Assembly (NCBI GenBank): GCA_937965895.1
Contig: CALCKS010000173.1
Location: forward strand, 1-49,688
DNA: 49,688 nt
Direction: 5' to 3'
Origin: an uncultured Campylobacter sp.
Lineage (GTDB): Bacteria > Campylobacterota > Campylobacteria > Campylobacterales > Campylobacteraceae
Shown in pieces: positions 16,522 to 25,060 of the stretch; the first letter of the stretch is position 1, and each line of letters starts with the position of its first letter. The notes beneath the pieces were generated by a model, which saw only the letters and a list, made by a program, of their open reading frames with translations, was not told where the DNA came from and searched no databases. A program made the translations under genes and the position numbers.

Positions 16522-17743
16522 GCTATTTTTCGAAAAAACGCCGCTAAGCGCGATCGGCTCCTACGCCAAACGCATGAACGACGAACTAAAGGGCGGCGAG
16601 ATCGGCTACTACCACCTGCCTGAAATCGGGGCAAATTTACTCAGTGAAATAGCCGAGCATGAGGCGACGCTCGCGCACGTAAAAAGCGTCGTACTGGTAG
16701 GCATTGGCGGCAGTAGCCTAGGCGTCAAGGCGCTAAAAACGATGCTTTCAGGCGCAAAAAGGAGCCGCGAGCGAGAGCTTTATTTTCTCGATAATGTGGA
16801 CGCATTTAGCTTTGAGAGCGTTTGCGAGAGCATCAAATTTGACGAAACGCTTTTTATCATCTCGTCAAAATCAGGCACCACGATCGAGACGATCACGCTA
16901 TTTAAATGCATTTTGGAGCGCTTTAAGCCCTCAAATTTGAGCGCAAATTTTATCGTCATAACAGACCCAGCCTCGCCGCTAGAGACCTACGCGAAGCAAA
17001 ACGGCATCAAATTTTTTAATATCCCAAAAAACGTCGGCGGTAGATTTAGCGTACTTAGCGCGATAGGACTCGTGCCGCTGATGCTTTGCGGATACGACGC
17101 GGCGGCGCTACTAGAGGGTGCGCGGGCGTGTAAAAAACGATTTTTAGAGGACGGCGATGACACGCTACTGCAAAAAGCCTACCACTACGCGACGCACAAA
17201 AACGCCAAAATCAACGTAATCTTTAGCTACGGCGATAGGTTTTTGGAGTTTAACGACTGGTACGTGCAGCTGTGGGCGGAGAGTCTGGGCAAGAAAAAGG
17301 GCTACAAACGCTACGGACTCACGCCCGTCGGACTCATCGGCTCGCGCGATCAGCACAGCTTTTTGCAACTCATCATGGACGGAGTAAAGGACAAAACGGT
17401 AAGCTTCATCAAGGTAGCCGCCGCAGACGTAAACACTGCGATACCGAGCATTAGCCTAAACGGTCTTGAGGGCTGCGACTTTGTAAACGGGCTAAATTTG
17501 GGCGAGCTAATCAATGCTCAGTGCAGCGCCACCATGCATGCGCTCGTGCAAGAAGGCATCAGTGTAGACGTCATCGAGCTTGAGCGGCTAGACGAGGCGA
17601 GCGCGGGATTTTTGATTTATTATTTCGAGCTTCTCACGTCGGCTACGGGCATAATGCTAGGCATAAACACCTACGATCAGCCGGGCGTTGAAGTAGGCAA
17701 ACGCATACTAAAAACGATGCTAACGGCAGGCAAGCAAGACTAA
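16508..17743 (+). CDS. pgi: Glucose-6-phosphate isomerase
   Basis: 411 aa, the short epsilonproteobacterial form. Interconverts glucose-6-phosphate and fructose-6-phosphate; with GalU it feeds nucleotide-sugar synthesis. Seen: VLVGIGGSSLGVKAL, the substrate-phosphate loop ISSKSGTTIETI near residue 118, NVGGRFSVLSAIG, and the catalytic region GSRDQHSFLQ. Ribosome site and start lie inside galU, so translation is coupled. Confidence 0.94.
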   Translation: MLKNELFFEKTPLSAIGSYAKRMNDELKGGEIGYYHLPEIGANLLSEIAEHEATLAHVKSVVLVGIGGSSLGVKALKTMLSGAKRSRERELYFLDNVDAFSFESVCESIKFDETLFIISSKSGTTIETITLFKCILERFKPSNLSANFIVITDPASPLETYAKQNGIKFFNIPKNVGGRFSVLSAIGLVPLMLCGYDAAALLEGARACKKRFLEDGDDTLLQKAYHYATHKNAKINVIFSYGDRFLEFNDWYVQLWAESLGKKKGYKRYGLTPVGLIGSRDQHSFLQLIMDGVKDKTVSFIKVAAADVNTAIPSISLNGLEGCDFVNGLNLGELINAQCSATMHALVQEGISVDVIELERLDEASAGFLIYYFELLTSATGIMLGINTYDQPGVEVGKRILKTMLTAGKQD

Positions 17744-18480
17744 AGTGCGGCTCTATAGAGTGTAAATTTGACGCGAATTTTGCTTTGTGAAAATGTATGC
17801 AAACAAAGCCAAGTTAGTCTCGTAATTTTTGAGCTGACGGCTCAAACTTGCGGTGTCGTCGGCAAATTTAAGTTTAAATTTGTTATGACTTTATTTTGGC
17901 AGATTTTAGGCGGGAATTTGTCGGCAAACAAAGTAATGAGCCGCTTTGCTATTTGCTTTTACAGCATTATGATAATCTGGGTCGCAAATTTGCATAACAT
18001 TATTCAATCTTTAGTACTCCAAGACCTGCGATAAATTTTGCCTTATCCAAGCCTCTTTCCGATACCAACAAACGTTATTGAGAGGTACAATTTAGACAAA
18101 CCTATTTTTTGCGATTAAGCCTGGCAAGTAAAATTTATCTGTAAATTTGTGATTTTTTACTTATCAACATGTTTAACACATAAAATAACGCAACAAATGC
18201 GTCTACGCGCAAATTTTATAGCTTCTGTCATATATCGTCCCATGATTTACAATACAAATTTGCAAACTTTTGCTATCTAATTGCAGAATTTACATCTCTA
18301 AATATTATAAATTTAACGCCAAAACTTCTCAAAAGGAATAATTCCGTTCAACCAAAAGATAATTTTTTACACTATAGTAATACTCATCTAAATTTGGTAA
18401 AATAATGTATTCAAATTCCAAAAATCTAACCACAAACAATAATTTTTGTTATTTGCAAATTATTTTTCTTTAAGTTTTTA
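17744..18480. other. Long AT-rich intergenic region before dps
   Basis: Holds an 88-codon open frame (17768-18034) with no family resemblance, no ribosome site and atypical composition, which I do not call a gene. A small inverted repeat TTTGAGC/GCTCAAA (17828-17846) is present without a T-run. The text CCAAGACCTGCG at 18008-18019 resembles the terminus of the MITE-like repeats and may be a relic. Otherwise nothing recognisable. Confidence 0.4.
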
Positions 18481-18482
18481 TA

Positions 18483-18491
18483 TGCTATAAT
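18483..18491 (+). promoter_or_regulatory. Extended -10 promoter of dps
   Basis: TGCTATAAT (TG at 18483-18484, TATAAT at 18486-18491), about 30 bp before the dps start. An AT-rich, phased A/T-run region lies upstream in place of a -35, as usual for Campylobacter sigma70 promoters. Confidence 0.65.
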
Positions 18492-18521
18492 TTCACCATA
18501 AATCAAATCAAAGGAGACAAA

Positions 18522-18959
18522 ATGTCAAAAGTTGTTACCCAATTAAATCAAATCCAGGCTGACGCTCATGCGTTATTCGTTAAATTTCACGACTACCACT
18601 GGTATGTAAAAGGTATTCAGTTCTTTAGCGTACACGAATACACCGAAAAAGCTTATGAAGATATGGCGGAGATATTTGATGACGTCGCTGAGCGTGCTAT
18701 ACAACTAGGCGGTAGAGCTATCACCAAAATAGAAGAGCTAAACAAGCTAGCTCATCCAAAAACAGATAACAAAGATAGCTACACTCCGACCGAGGTTTTA
18801 AAAGGCGTTTTGGCTGAGTACGAGCACTTGCTGGGCGAATTTAAAAAGCTGGAAGAAGTCGCTGAAGAAGCAAAAGACAGCACGACCGTAACTATGGCGC
18901 AAGATAAAATCGCAAAATACGAAAAAGCTATTTGGATGCTAAAAGCTACTTTGGCTTAA
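18522..18959 (+). CDS. dps: Dps ferritin-like DNA-protection/iron-storage protein
   Basis: 145 aa. Forms a 12-subunit shell that oxidises and stores iron and guards DNA from peroxide. Seen: the ferroxidase-site pattern FHDYHWYVKGIQFFSVHEYTEKAYEDMAEIFDDVAERA (broken here as conserved H, D and E residues at about 22-62), and ferritin-like helices throughout. AAGGAG lies seven bases before the ATG. Monocistronic with its own promoter and terminator. Confidence 0.94.
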   Translation: MSKVVTQLNQIQADAHALFVKFHDYHWYVKGIQFFSVHEYTEKAYEDMAEIFDDVAERAIQLGGRAITKIEELNKLAHPKTDNKDSYTPTEVLKGVLAEYEHLLGEFKKLEEVAEEAKDSTTVTMAQDKIAKYEKAIWMLKATLA

Positions 18960-18964
18960 TTTTT

Positions 18965-18984
18965 GGGGCGTAAGCCCCTTTTTC
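18965..18984 (+). terminator. Terminator of dps
   Basis: GGGGC/GCCCC stem with a GTAA loop followed by a T-rich run, directly after the stop codon. Confidence 0.85.
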
Positions 18985-19120
18985 TATTCTTTTTTCTTTC
19001 AAATTTTAATTTCTACAAAATATCAACTTAGTTATCTTTAACATTTTCAAAACAAGCAGAAACTTAATATAAACATAAATAGCATTGAGTTGCAATGAGA
19101 ACTATATTTTTAAAAAGTAA

Positions 19121-19134
19121 CGAGCGTAGCGAAG
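19121..19134 (+). repeat. Mini-repeat CGAGCGTAGCGAAG, copy in the IS relic
   Basis: Same 14 bases occur at 1400-1413 (inside the MITE-like element) and 19326-19339. Context here is AAGTAA-repeat-TTAAAA. Confidence 0.6.
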
Positions 19135-19169
19135 TTAAAAAATAAGCATATGGTTCGTTCCAGAATTTC

Positions 19170-19850
19170 AGAGACGAAATTTAGAGAATTTTATAATATT
19201 TTTCATTTAGTACAGAAGATACTAAAATAGCAGAATTTACTAAAATCTTAGAAAAAAGAATCGATAAAATAACTAAAAACATCAGAATTTTTATTATCAA
19301 AAAAGTGCGAGCTCTTGAAGAGCAACGAGCGTAGCGAAGCTAAAATAAGTAATTTTAGCGACAAGATAGAGATTGACTATAGCTATTTAAAAGCAAGAAA
19401 GGTAGGGGTAAATAAAACACATATATTCGGAAAGCCAAAGCATGACGGTAAGATCTATACCCAAATAATTAAAAACTACTCTACAAATGAACTAATACCG
19501 ATACTATAATTTATTGAGACCATTGGAAAAGCCTATGATGGTTAGGTTGATTAGCGAGCAAAGATTCATTGTAGAGTAAAATATTCAAAGAATGAACTAG
19601 CCTACTATTTTACAAGAAGCCAACAGTAAAACTACATAAAAGGTCGAGAAATTTTTGGGATTATGTTAGGATTGTCTAAAATTAAAAGAATCTTCTCTAA
19701 AGCGTAGCAACACCATAGTGATACAGGAAGGCTAAGAGAAAGAGAGTTGTTGCTTCATTAAAAGAGCGTGAATTTAGGCTCAATAACAGTAAAAATACAA
19801 AAACTTTCTATCATATTTTACCAAAGATGACAAGAGAGAATCCTCCTTAT
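19170..19850 (+). pseudogene. Heavily decayed IS1595-family transposase
   Basis: No intact frame, but conserved IS1595 (ISXO2-like) blocks appear in order in shifting frames: IEIDYSYL then HIFGKPKHDGKIYTQIIKN (19366-19480), corresponding to the IEIDESYF and VFGI-RDGKVY strands of the DDE domain; HCRVKYSKNE (about 19570); NYIKGREIFGIMLGLSKIKRIF (near 19630-19695) matching the HINGIENFWGYAK-RL-KF-GI block; and SLKEREFRLNN (about 19755-19790) matching LKE-EFRFNNR. Several frameshifts and stops separate them. A 14-bp mini-repeat interrupts the frame just before the first block. No terminal inverted repeats could be assigned. The gap continues to 20016 with nothing else recognised. Confidence 0.7.
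19326..19339 (+). repeat. Mini-repeat CGAGCGTAGCGAAG, copy interrupting the transposase
   Basis: Identical to 1400-1413 and 19121-19134. It falls between the N-terminal and DDE parts of the IS1595 relic and adds a segment absent from the family, so it looks inserted. Confidence 0.6.
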
Positions 19851-20016
19851 CTTGAGCCTAAAATTAGTTTATCATATAATGCAGTGATTTGGATGTTTTA
19901 TTTGGGTGTTTGGGCTTGCAAATTTTATCAAATACTTTCTAGATAACTTTAAAAGTCAAGTAAGGATTTGTGCCTTATTTTTTGAAAAGTATAACATAAA
20001 GACCTATAGAAAGGAG

Positions 20017-20041
20017 ATATCTCGGGATAAACCCGAGATAT
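20017..20041 (-). terminator. Hairpin after the first porin gene
   Basis: Perfect 10-bp stem ATATCTCGGG/CCCGAGATAT with a 5-base loop, seven bases after the porin stop codon (minus strand). No strong T-run follows. Confidence 0.6.
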
Positions 20042-20047
20042 TTAAAA

Positions 20048-21238
20048 TTAGAATGTGTATTTAGCTTGGAATCTTAGCTGTTTAGTTTTATCTTTTGAGT
20101 CATCTTGGTGCTTGTTAATCTCATACGCATAGAAGCTTGAGAACTGAAGTTTAGCACTATAGTCATAAGTTAGTCTTGCTACATACTCTTGATATTTCTC
20201 TTTATCGCCTGAAGCAAGTTTAACTTTACCATTAGAATAATCGCCACCAACTCTAAATTTCTCAGCAAAAGTGTATCCTGCTTTCAAGAACCAGAAGTTA
20301 GCTTTACCTTCAAGAGCAGTATAATCAAGAGCAGATTTTATCTCACCTACATCTATAAATGAACCTTGATCCTCTAGGCTTACAAAACCTTTTTCTTTGT
20401 CATGAACTTTATATCCGATATAACCAGCAGCTACATCAGCGCCAAATACTTTTGTACCAAGTTCACCTGCATAGAAATCCGTATCTTTAAAGTTTACGCC
20501 AACATTATTGTCTATATCAGCATGTGCATACTGAACTTGAGCACCGATATTTACATCATCAGTAATATTAAGACTAAAGTTTACGTCACCTATGATGAGG
20601 TTAACAGAATCAACCAAAGATGCATACCATAGTTGGAAGCTTACCGGATCATAAGAGCCGATAGCGGCTACCGCATATAGGTTGTTATTAAAGATACCAG
20701 GGGCATTAGTGTAAATAGCGCCATCGCTCTCGCCGTTATTTTCTAATGCATCAAAAGCAAATGCAGTTAGAGTCAAGCCTGTAATATCTCTATTTTCAAC
20801 TCTGACGCCAGTGCCTACAGCATCATCAGTAAAGAATGAACCTATGGTTTGCTTACCTGCAGTTATTGTAGTGTTACCTACGTTATATCCAAGGTAAAAT
20901 TCTTTTACGTTAAATGGACTTGTTGTATCTGTTCTGTCGCTGCGTCCATCTGCATTAAAAGCAGAGCTGTCGTTGGAATTATATCTAAGTGTTAAAACAC
21001 CAAAGAAATTATCATCTAAAGCAGCTTTAAAAGAAAATTCTGATTTAAATTGGTGATGTGCAGTCGTATTATCTTTTACACCGTTAGCTTTCTTAACTGT
21101 AACGTTATTATATCTATATCTTGCATATCCAGAAAGATCTACATTTTTGATCGCCTCTTCAAGCGGCGTAGCACTCGCTACAGTTGAAAAAGCACCTAGT
21201 GCAACCAAAGCAGCTAATGAAATTTTAGCAATTTTCAT
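20048..21238 (-). CDS. MOMP-type outer-membrane porin (copy 1)
   Basis: 396 aa. General diffusion porin of the Campylobacter major outer-membrane protein family. Seen: signal peptide ending VASA, then the typical mature start TPLEEAIKNVDLSGYARYRYNN, alternating beta-strand text throughout, GYNVGNTTITAGKQ, and a C-terminal phenylalanine (FQAKYTF) recognised by the BAM machinery. It shares its signal peptide and overall architecture with the porin at 22062-23249. AGGAGAA precedes the ATG. Low-GC wobble compared with neighbours, common for highly expressed genes. Confidence 0.92.
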   Translation of the reverse strand: MKIAKISLAALVALGAFSTVASATPLEEAIKNVDLSGYARYRYNNVTVKKANGVKDNTTAHHQFKSEFSFKAALDDNFFGVLTLRYNSNDSSAFNADGRSDRTDTTSPFNVKEFYLGYNVGNTTITAGKQTIGSFFTDDAVGTGVRVENRDITGLTLTAFAFDALENNGESDGAIYTNAPGIFNNNLYAVAAIGSYDPVSFQLWYASLVDSVNLIIGDVNFSLNITDDVNIGAQVQYAHADIDNNVGVNFKDTDFYAGELGTKVFGADVAAGYIGYKVHDKEKGFVSLEDQGSFIDVGEIKSALDYTALEGKANFWFLKAGYTFAEKFRVGGDYSNGKVKLASGDKEKYQEYVARLTYDYSAKLQFSSFYAYEINKHQDDSKDKTKQLRFQAKYTF

Positions 21239-21386
21239 TATTTTCTCCTCAAATAAAATTTAATATTGTAGAATCTTAACATAATCTAGCCTTTAATAAG
21301 CTTAAAAATTTTATATTTCTTTGGAATATTACCGAGCGTTTACTAAAATATACTATAGGGATTTAAAATTTGAAATATTTTTAACA

Positions 21387-21409
21387 TGCCGAGCCAAATC
21401 GACTCGGCA
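21387..21409 (-). terminator. Hairpin after the cytochrome gene
   Basis: 7-bp stem TGCCGAG/CTCGGCA, 9-base loop, eight bases after the stop codon. Only a mixed A/T tail follows, so modest support. Confidence 0.45.
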
Positions 21410-21416
21410 AATTGGA

Positions 21417-21980
21417 TTATTTTAAGTAGCTTCCTTGAGTAGGAGTAGTAGAGACGTCAGAGTTTTCCTGTTCGCTTCCCTTGTATTGCAAAGCATCTTT
21501 GCCCTTTAAAAAGGCAATAATTGCCCCAAGGTCGCTATATTTTGTTTTGGCGGCAACGGTTTTCATTAGATTTCTCATATTTCCGCCATAGTCAGAATCG
21601 TTTAGATAACCAGAAAAAGCAGCCTCTATATCCTCTGCACTTACTTTAGTTAACTCTTTGGATGTGCCATAAGCTCTTTTACTTCCGTCTTCGCCGTGAC
21701 AAGAAGCGCAATTTTTAGCATACAGTTCGCGACCTTTTTCCACACTATACCTTCTTTTGGTATCTACGCCGATATTTAAAAACTTGCCGCCACCATCAGT
21801 CTCAGGAGCTTTTTCATAAACGTTTATACTTATATTTTCGTCTTTAGAATATTTTTCTACCAAACTTTTTAGCTCTTTTGCAAATTCACCCTTTGCCTCA
21901 AATATATAACTCGGCTCGTCTGCAGCATTTAAAGAAAAAGTCAAAAGACATGCTAAAAGCGAATAATGCATAAATTTCAT
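21417..21980 (-). CDS. Periplasmic c-type cytochrome (c553-like C-terminal domain)
   Basis: 187 aa from the ATG at 21980, which has AAAGG upstream and begins a clean signal peptide (HYSLLACLLTFSLNA). The longer frame to 22013 runs through the preceding terminator and was rejected. Seen: one heme c site CASCH near residue 92 within GRELYAKNCASCHGEDG, and a distal methionine candidate in GGNMRNLMK. The N-terminal 75 residues are a separate small domain (FAKELKSLVEKYS). Probably carries electrons in the periplasm. Sits between two porin genes on the same strand. Confidence 0.85.
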   Translation of the reverse strand: MKFMHYSLLACLLTFSLNAADEPSYIFEAKGEFAKELKSLVEKYSKDENISINVYEKAPETDGGGKFLNIGVDTKRRYSVEKGRELYAKNCASCHGEDGSKRAYGTSKELTKVSAEDIEAAFSGYLNDSDYGGNMRNLMKTVAAKTKYSDLGAIIAFLKGKDALQYKGSEQENSDVSTTPTQGSYLK

Positions 21981-22000
21981 GAAAAACCTTTTTGATAAAT

Positions 22001-22034
22001 TTAAAAATCCCAAGCAAGGGAAATTTTGCTTGGG
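22001..22034 (-). terminator. Terminator of the second porin gene
   Basis: Perfect 9-bp stem CCCAAGCAA/TTGCTTGGG with an 8-base loop, then ATTTTTAAATTT in the direction of transcription. It lies between the porin and the cytochrome gene. Confidence 0.8.
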
Positions 22035-22061
22035 ATTATAGCATAAAACTAGCTTTTTTGA

Positions 22062-23249
22062 TTAGAAGCTATATTTGGCTTCGAATCTTATGCGGTCGTG
22101 TTTATTTTTATGATCTCCGTCTTTTTCTTTAGCTGCTGCATAGAATGTAGAGAAATTAAGTTTTTTGCTGTAAGCATAGCTACCGCCGACGTTCCACTCG
22201 TCTCTATCAACTCTCTTATTGTATCTATAGCTATAGCCCTTACCGTCTATATAGTTAGCATACAAGCCAAACTCGTTAAATTTATATGACGCTCCGACAA
22301 ACCAATAGTCGTTTTTGTCTTTGATATTGTTGTAGTATTGAGCGCTACCGTTCATGACCGAGTTAAGTAGTTTGCCTGGGTTGATTAGTTTGCCGTTGTC
22401 TTCAACAGTTACAAAAGATTTTTTATCGTCTTTAGCCTTATAGTAGATATAACCTGCATTTAAACCGACTCCGGCAAATCCTACATCACCTTTAGCTGCG
22501 AAGAAATTTGCATCACCAAAGTTATTGTCGTCTGACTCATTGTGAACATATTGTGCTTGTAAGCCTAGTTTTACTGCATCTAGATCAAATTTCAAAGCCG
22601 CATCAGCTGCAAATAAATTTGCGGTATCCTCAAGATATGCCCACCAAGCTTTAAAGTTTACAGGATCATAGCTTCCCATTGCACCCACGCCATAGTAGTT
22701 AAGGCTTTTTGATCCTGCTAGGCCTGATAGTAGTCGACCGTCATAGTCAATGCTATCTGTTTCAAGTGCGTCAAAAGCAACACCAACCAAAGTAAGACCT
22801 GATATATCAGTGTTTTGTACTCTTAAACCAGTTCCTACCAAATCATCGTCAAAATATGTTTTAACAAATTGTTTGCCAGCTGTTATTGTAGTATTGTTTA
22901 TGTTGTAGCCAAGATAAAATTCTCTTACACCAAATGAGCTTGTAGTATTGGTGGTATCGCCATTAAATCCAGAACCGTCATTTGCTGCGTATCTTAGACC
23001 CAAAACACCAAAGAAGTTATCGTCAAGAGCAGCCTTAAAAGTACCTACGAATCGGAAGTTATGATTTGCATTATTTTTGTTGAATGCGCCTGGCATACCA
23101 TTCCAGCGGACTTTATTGTGAGTATATCTATATCTTGCAAATCCAGAAAAATCTACATCTTTAATAGCTTCTTCAAGCGGAGTAGCATTTAAAGTAGAGA
23201 AAGCGCCTAGCGCAACCAAAGCAGCTAAAGAAATTTTAGCGAGTTTCAT
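22062..23249 (-). CDS. MOMP-type outer-membrane porin (copy 2)
   Basis: 395 aa paralog of the porin at 20048. Same signal peptide pattern (KISLAALVALGAFSTLNA), mature start TPLEEAIKDVDFSGFARYRY, GYNINNTTITAGKQF, and terminal FEAKYSF. Central and loop regions differ strongly from copy 1, as expected for surface-exposed loops under selection. AAGGAGAA ribosome site. Ends in its own terminator, so each porin is likely expressed separately. Confidence 0.92.
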   Translation of the reverse strand: MKLAKISLAALVALGAFSTLNATPLEEAIKDVDFSGFARYRYTHNKVRWNGMPGAFNKNNANHNFRFVGTFKAALDDNFFGVLGLRYAANDGSGFNGDTTNTTSSFGVREFYLGYNINNTTITAGKQFVKTYFDDDLVGTGLRVQNTDISGLTLVGVAFDALETDSIDYDGRLLSGLAGSKSLNYYGVGAMGSYDPVNFKAWWAYLEDTANLFAADAALKFDLDAVKLGLQAQYVHNESDDNNFGDANFFAAKGDVGFAGVGLNAGYIYYKAKDDKKSFVTVEDNGKLINPGKLLNSVMNGSAQYYNNIKDKNDYWFVGASYKFNEFGLYANYIDGKGYSYRYNKRVDRDEWNVGGSYAYSKKLNFSTFYAAAKEKDGDHKNKHDRIRFEAKYSF

Positions 23250-23464
23250 AAGTTCTCCTTTATAAAAGTTTTATAGTCATAATTTTAGCACAAAATCGGT
23301 CGTGGTAAGCTTAATGCAAAAATTTAACATAAATAATCATAAAACACTAATATATCAAGCTGTTACAAGGCTATTTTTGATACTTAATATTATTAAAATA
23401 AGAATACTAGCAACAAAGCTTAAATATGAAAGCTTAATTTCGAGGATTTTTGCGAAATAAAAAG

Positions 23465-23490
23465 ATAAAAAAGGGGACGCACATCCCCTT
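23465..23490 (-). terminator. Terminator of the lipoprotein gene
   Basis: AAGGGGA/TCCCCTT stem with a 6-base loop followed on the minus strand by six Ts. The rest of the 300-bp gap (23250-23464) is AT-rich promoter-type DNA for the porin with no gene seen. Confidence 0.8.
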
Positions 23491-23553
23491 CTTAAAAGGA
23501 GTTCTAACTTTGATTGCTTGTAAGAATTATAAAATATTTCGGTAAATCAACGG

Positions 23554-24021
23554 CTAATCAAAGCTGATATTTTCACTTTTCGGAACTTCGATTAGGATTT
23601 TCTTGTTGTTTTCTTCTTGCTGTGAGCTTTTTGTGGAGCTTGGGCTTTTAAATTTCGGCGCTTTTTTTGCTTTATGCATAACATGATGGGTTCCGCTTTT
23701 TATGAGCAGCATTTCAGTGACGAGTCCGCCCGAAACGCTTGCATAGACGGTATCTCCGCTAGAAAAGTAAAATTTATCCGCACAATACTTACCGCTAGGC
23801 AGTTTGCCGTTTGAAGTGTCGATTGATTTTATATCGTAGCAGTATTTGCCACCGTCGTAGGTTACGCTTGATATCACGCCACGCAATGAGCCTCTAACGG
23901 GCGCAGGTTTTTGAACAACTGGTTTTTGGACGACTTTTGGTGGCGGTTTTTGCTCAAAAAAAGCACAACCACTAAAAACCAGCAAAACGGCGGCTAAATT
24001 TAAAAACTTAAGCCTGAACAC
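23554..24021 (-). CDS. Small lipoprotein of unknown function
   Basis: About 155 aa. Seen: hydrophobic N-terminus LNLAAVLLVFSGC with a lipobox-like FSGC, then a Pro/Lys-rich linker (KPPPKVVQKPVVQKP), a beta-rich domain (RGVISSVTYDGGKYCYDI) with two cysteines about 20 residues apart that could form a disulfide, and a charged C-terminal tail. GTG at 24021 is preferred, with GGGA nine bases upstream; a TTG at 24039 is possible. Overlaps the end of the preceding gene, so the two are probably co-transcribed. Family not recognised. Confidence 0.65.
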   Translation of the reverse strand: MFRLKFLNLAAVLLVFSGCAFFEQKPPPKVVQKPVVQKPAPVRGSLRGVISSVTYDGGKYCYDIKSIDTSNGKLPSGKYCADKFYFSSGDTVYASVSGGLVTEMLLIKSGTHHVMHKAKKAPKFKSPSSTKSSQQEENNKKILIEVPKSENISFD

Positions 24022-24643
24022 TGAGCACGTTCCCACCAAGTTCGGCTATTCTTTTATCTACGGCTTGCGTTGCTTTTTCTATCGTTTTTTGCGAAATTTC
24101 AGGTAGCTCGCCGCCCCAAATTTTCTCAGCCTCTTTAAAGCCCCTTAGCATACCTTCTTTTCCGGCTTCTAGCTTTTGCAAGTCGTCTCCGGCGGCGCTA
24201 ATGATAAAATTTGAAATCCTATCAGCAGTATTTGTTATGCCGAAAAATCCATTCTCGCTCACTAGATCGCTGGCTTCGCTTTGGCTTAGTTGTGTTATAG
24301 GTTTGCCCTCGTAGCCGATAGATTTAAAATCAACACCCGATAAGATATCGTTTAGAGAATTTATACTTTTGTTTTGAGCGCCAAAAATGTCGTTAAATTT
24401 TGCAGAACCATTAAAGGCCGAAACCTGAGATAAGAAATTGGAACTCGAATTTGAGTCCGCCCTAGCCTGAAAATGCGACAAATAGCTATTCGTTAGCTGC
24501 TTTACGTCGATATTTGCGTAGGCTTCTTGCATCCTTTTTATATTTTCGTTTTGATCTACGCTTGCCGTGTTTTGGATGTTTTGCACGTCGTAGCGAGGTT
24601 GTGGGATGTATGGATTTTGGCTTAAACTGTTGATGCTTTGCAT
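24008..24643 (-). CDS. Conserved epsilonproteobacterial protein of unknown function
   Basis: 211 aa, no signal peptide or membrane segment. Gln/Asn/Ser-rich N-terminal half looks flexible; the C-terminal half is helical with a motif GFKEAEKIWGGELPEIS. Similar C-terminal motifs occur in Campylobacter/Helicobacter proteins that databases label hydrogenase-4 component G or flagellar-locus proteins, labels I would not trust for function. Preceded by AAAGGAT. Overlaps the downstream lipoprotein gene by 14 bases. Confidence 0.6.
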   Translation of the reverse strand: MQSINSLSQNPYIPQPRYDVQNIQNTASVDQNENIKRMQEAYANIDVKQLTNSYLSHFQARADSNSSSNFLSQVSAFNGSAKFNDIFGAQNKSINSLNDILSGVDFKSIGYEGKPITQLSQSEASDLVSENGFFGITNTADRISNFIISAAGDDLQKLEAGKEGMLRGFKEAEKIWGGELPEISQKTIEKATQAVDKRIAELGGNVLSVQA

Positions 24644-24712
24644 TTTTTATCCTTTAAATTTTATTCTGTATTATATATCGTCAAATTTAGGATAAAGTTA
24701 ACGGATAAAAAA

Positions 24713-25060
24713 TTATTTTACCCTATCGCCGACGTGGCCGTTGTATACGATATCCTTAGCGTCGACGTTTTCGTCGAGTAAAATTTCGCTTATCTTGCCG
24801 CTTTTTTTAATGCTTTCGATATCTTGTTGCAAATCCTCTTGATAGCTGTATATCATCGCAGCCCCGGAGACGCCCTCGACGCTTTCTAGCGCCTTAAAAA
24901 GCTCTATCTCACCGTCTAAATTTTCCGCGCTCATCACGACTACGATTTTGCCCTCTTGCGCGGCGATGACCTCGCAGCCTTTTACTTGCTCGATTCTTTT
25001 AGCTACCTCGGCAGCTTCGTTTCCGTCTTTTATATATACTATCGCACTTGATATGTTCAT
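24713..25060 (-). CDS. napD: NapD, chaperone for NapA export and maturation
   Basis: 115 aa from the ATG at 25060 (GGAG six bases upstream; the frame to 25072 adds four residues with no ribosome site). NapD binds the twin-arginine signal of NapA and helps its cofactor loading. Seen: N-terminal ISSAIVYI strand and a ferredoxin-like alpha/beta pattern of about 85 residues, plus a C-terminal extension. Last gene of napAGHBFLD; overlaps napL by four bases. Confidence 0.85.
   Translation of the reverse strand: MNISSAIVYIKDGNEAAEVAKRIEQVKGCEVIAAQEGKIVVVMSAENLDGEIELFKALESVEGVSGAAMIYSYQEDLQQDIESIKKSGKISEILLDENVDAKDIVYNGHVGDRVK

Noticed and set aside
17768..18034. 88-codon open frame between pgi and dps
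   Set aside because: No ribosome site, no family-like pattern, atypical residue mix, and located in AT-rich intergenic DNA with AAATTT words.
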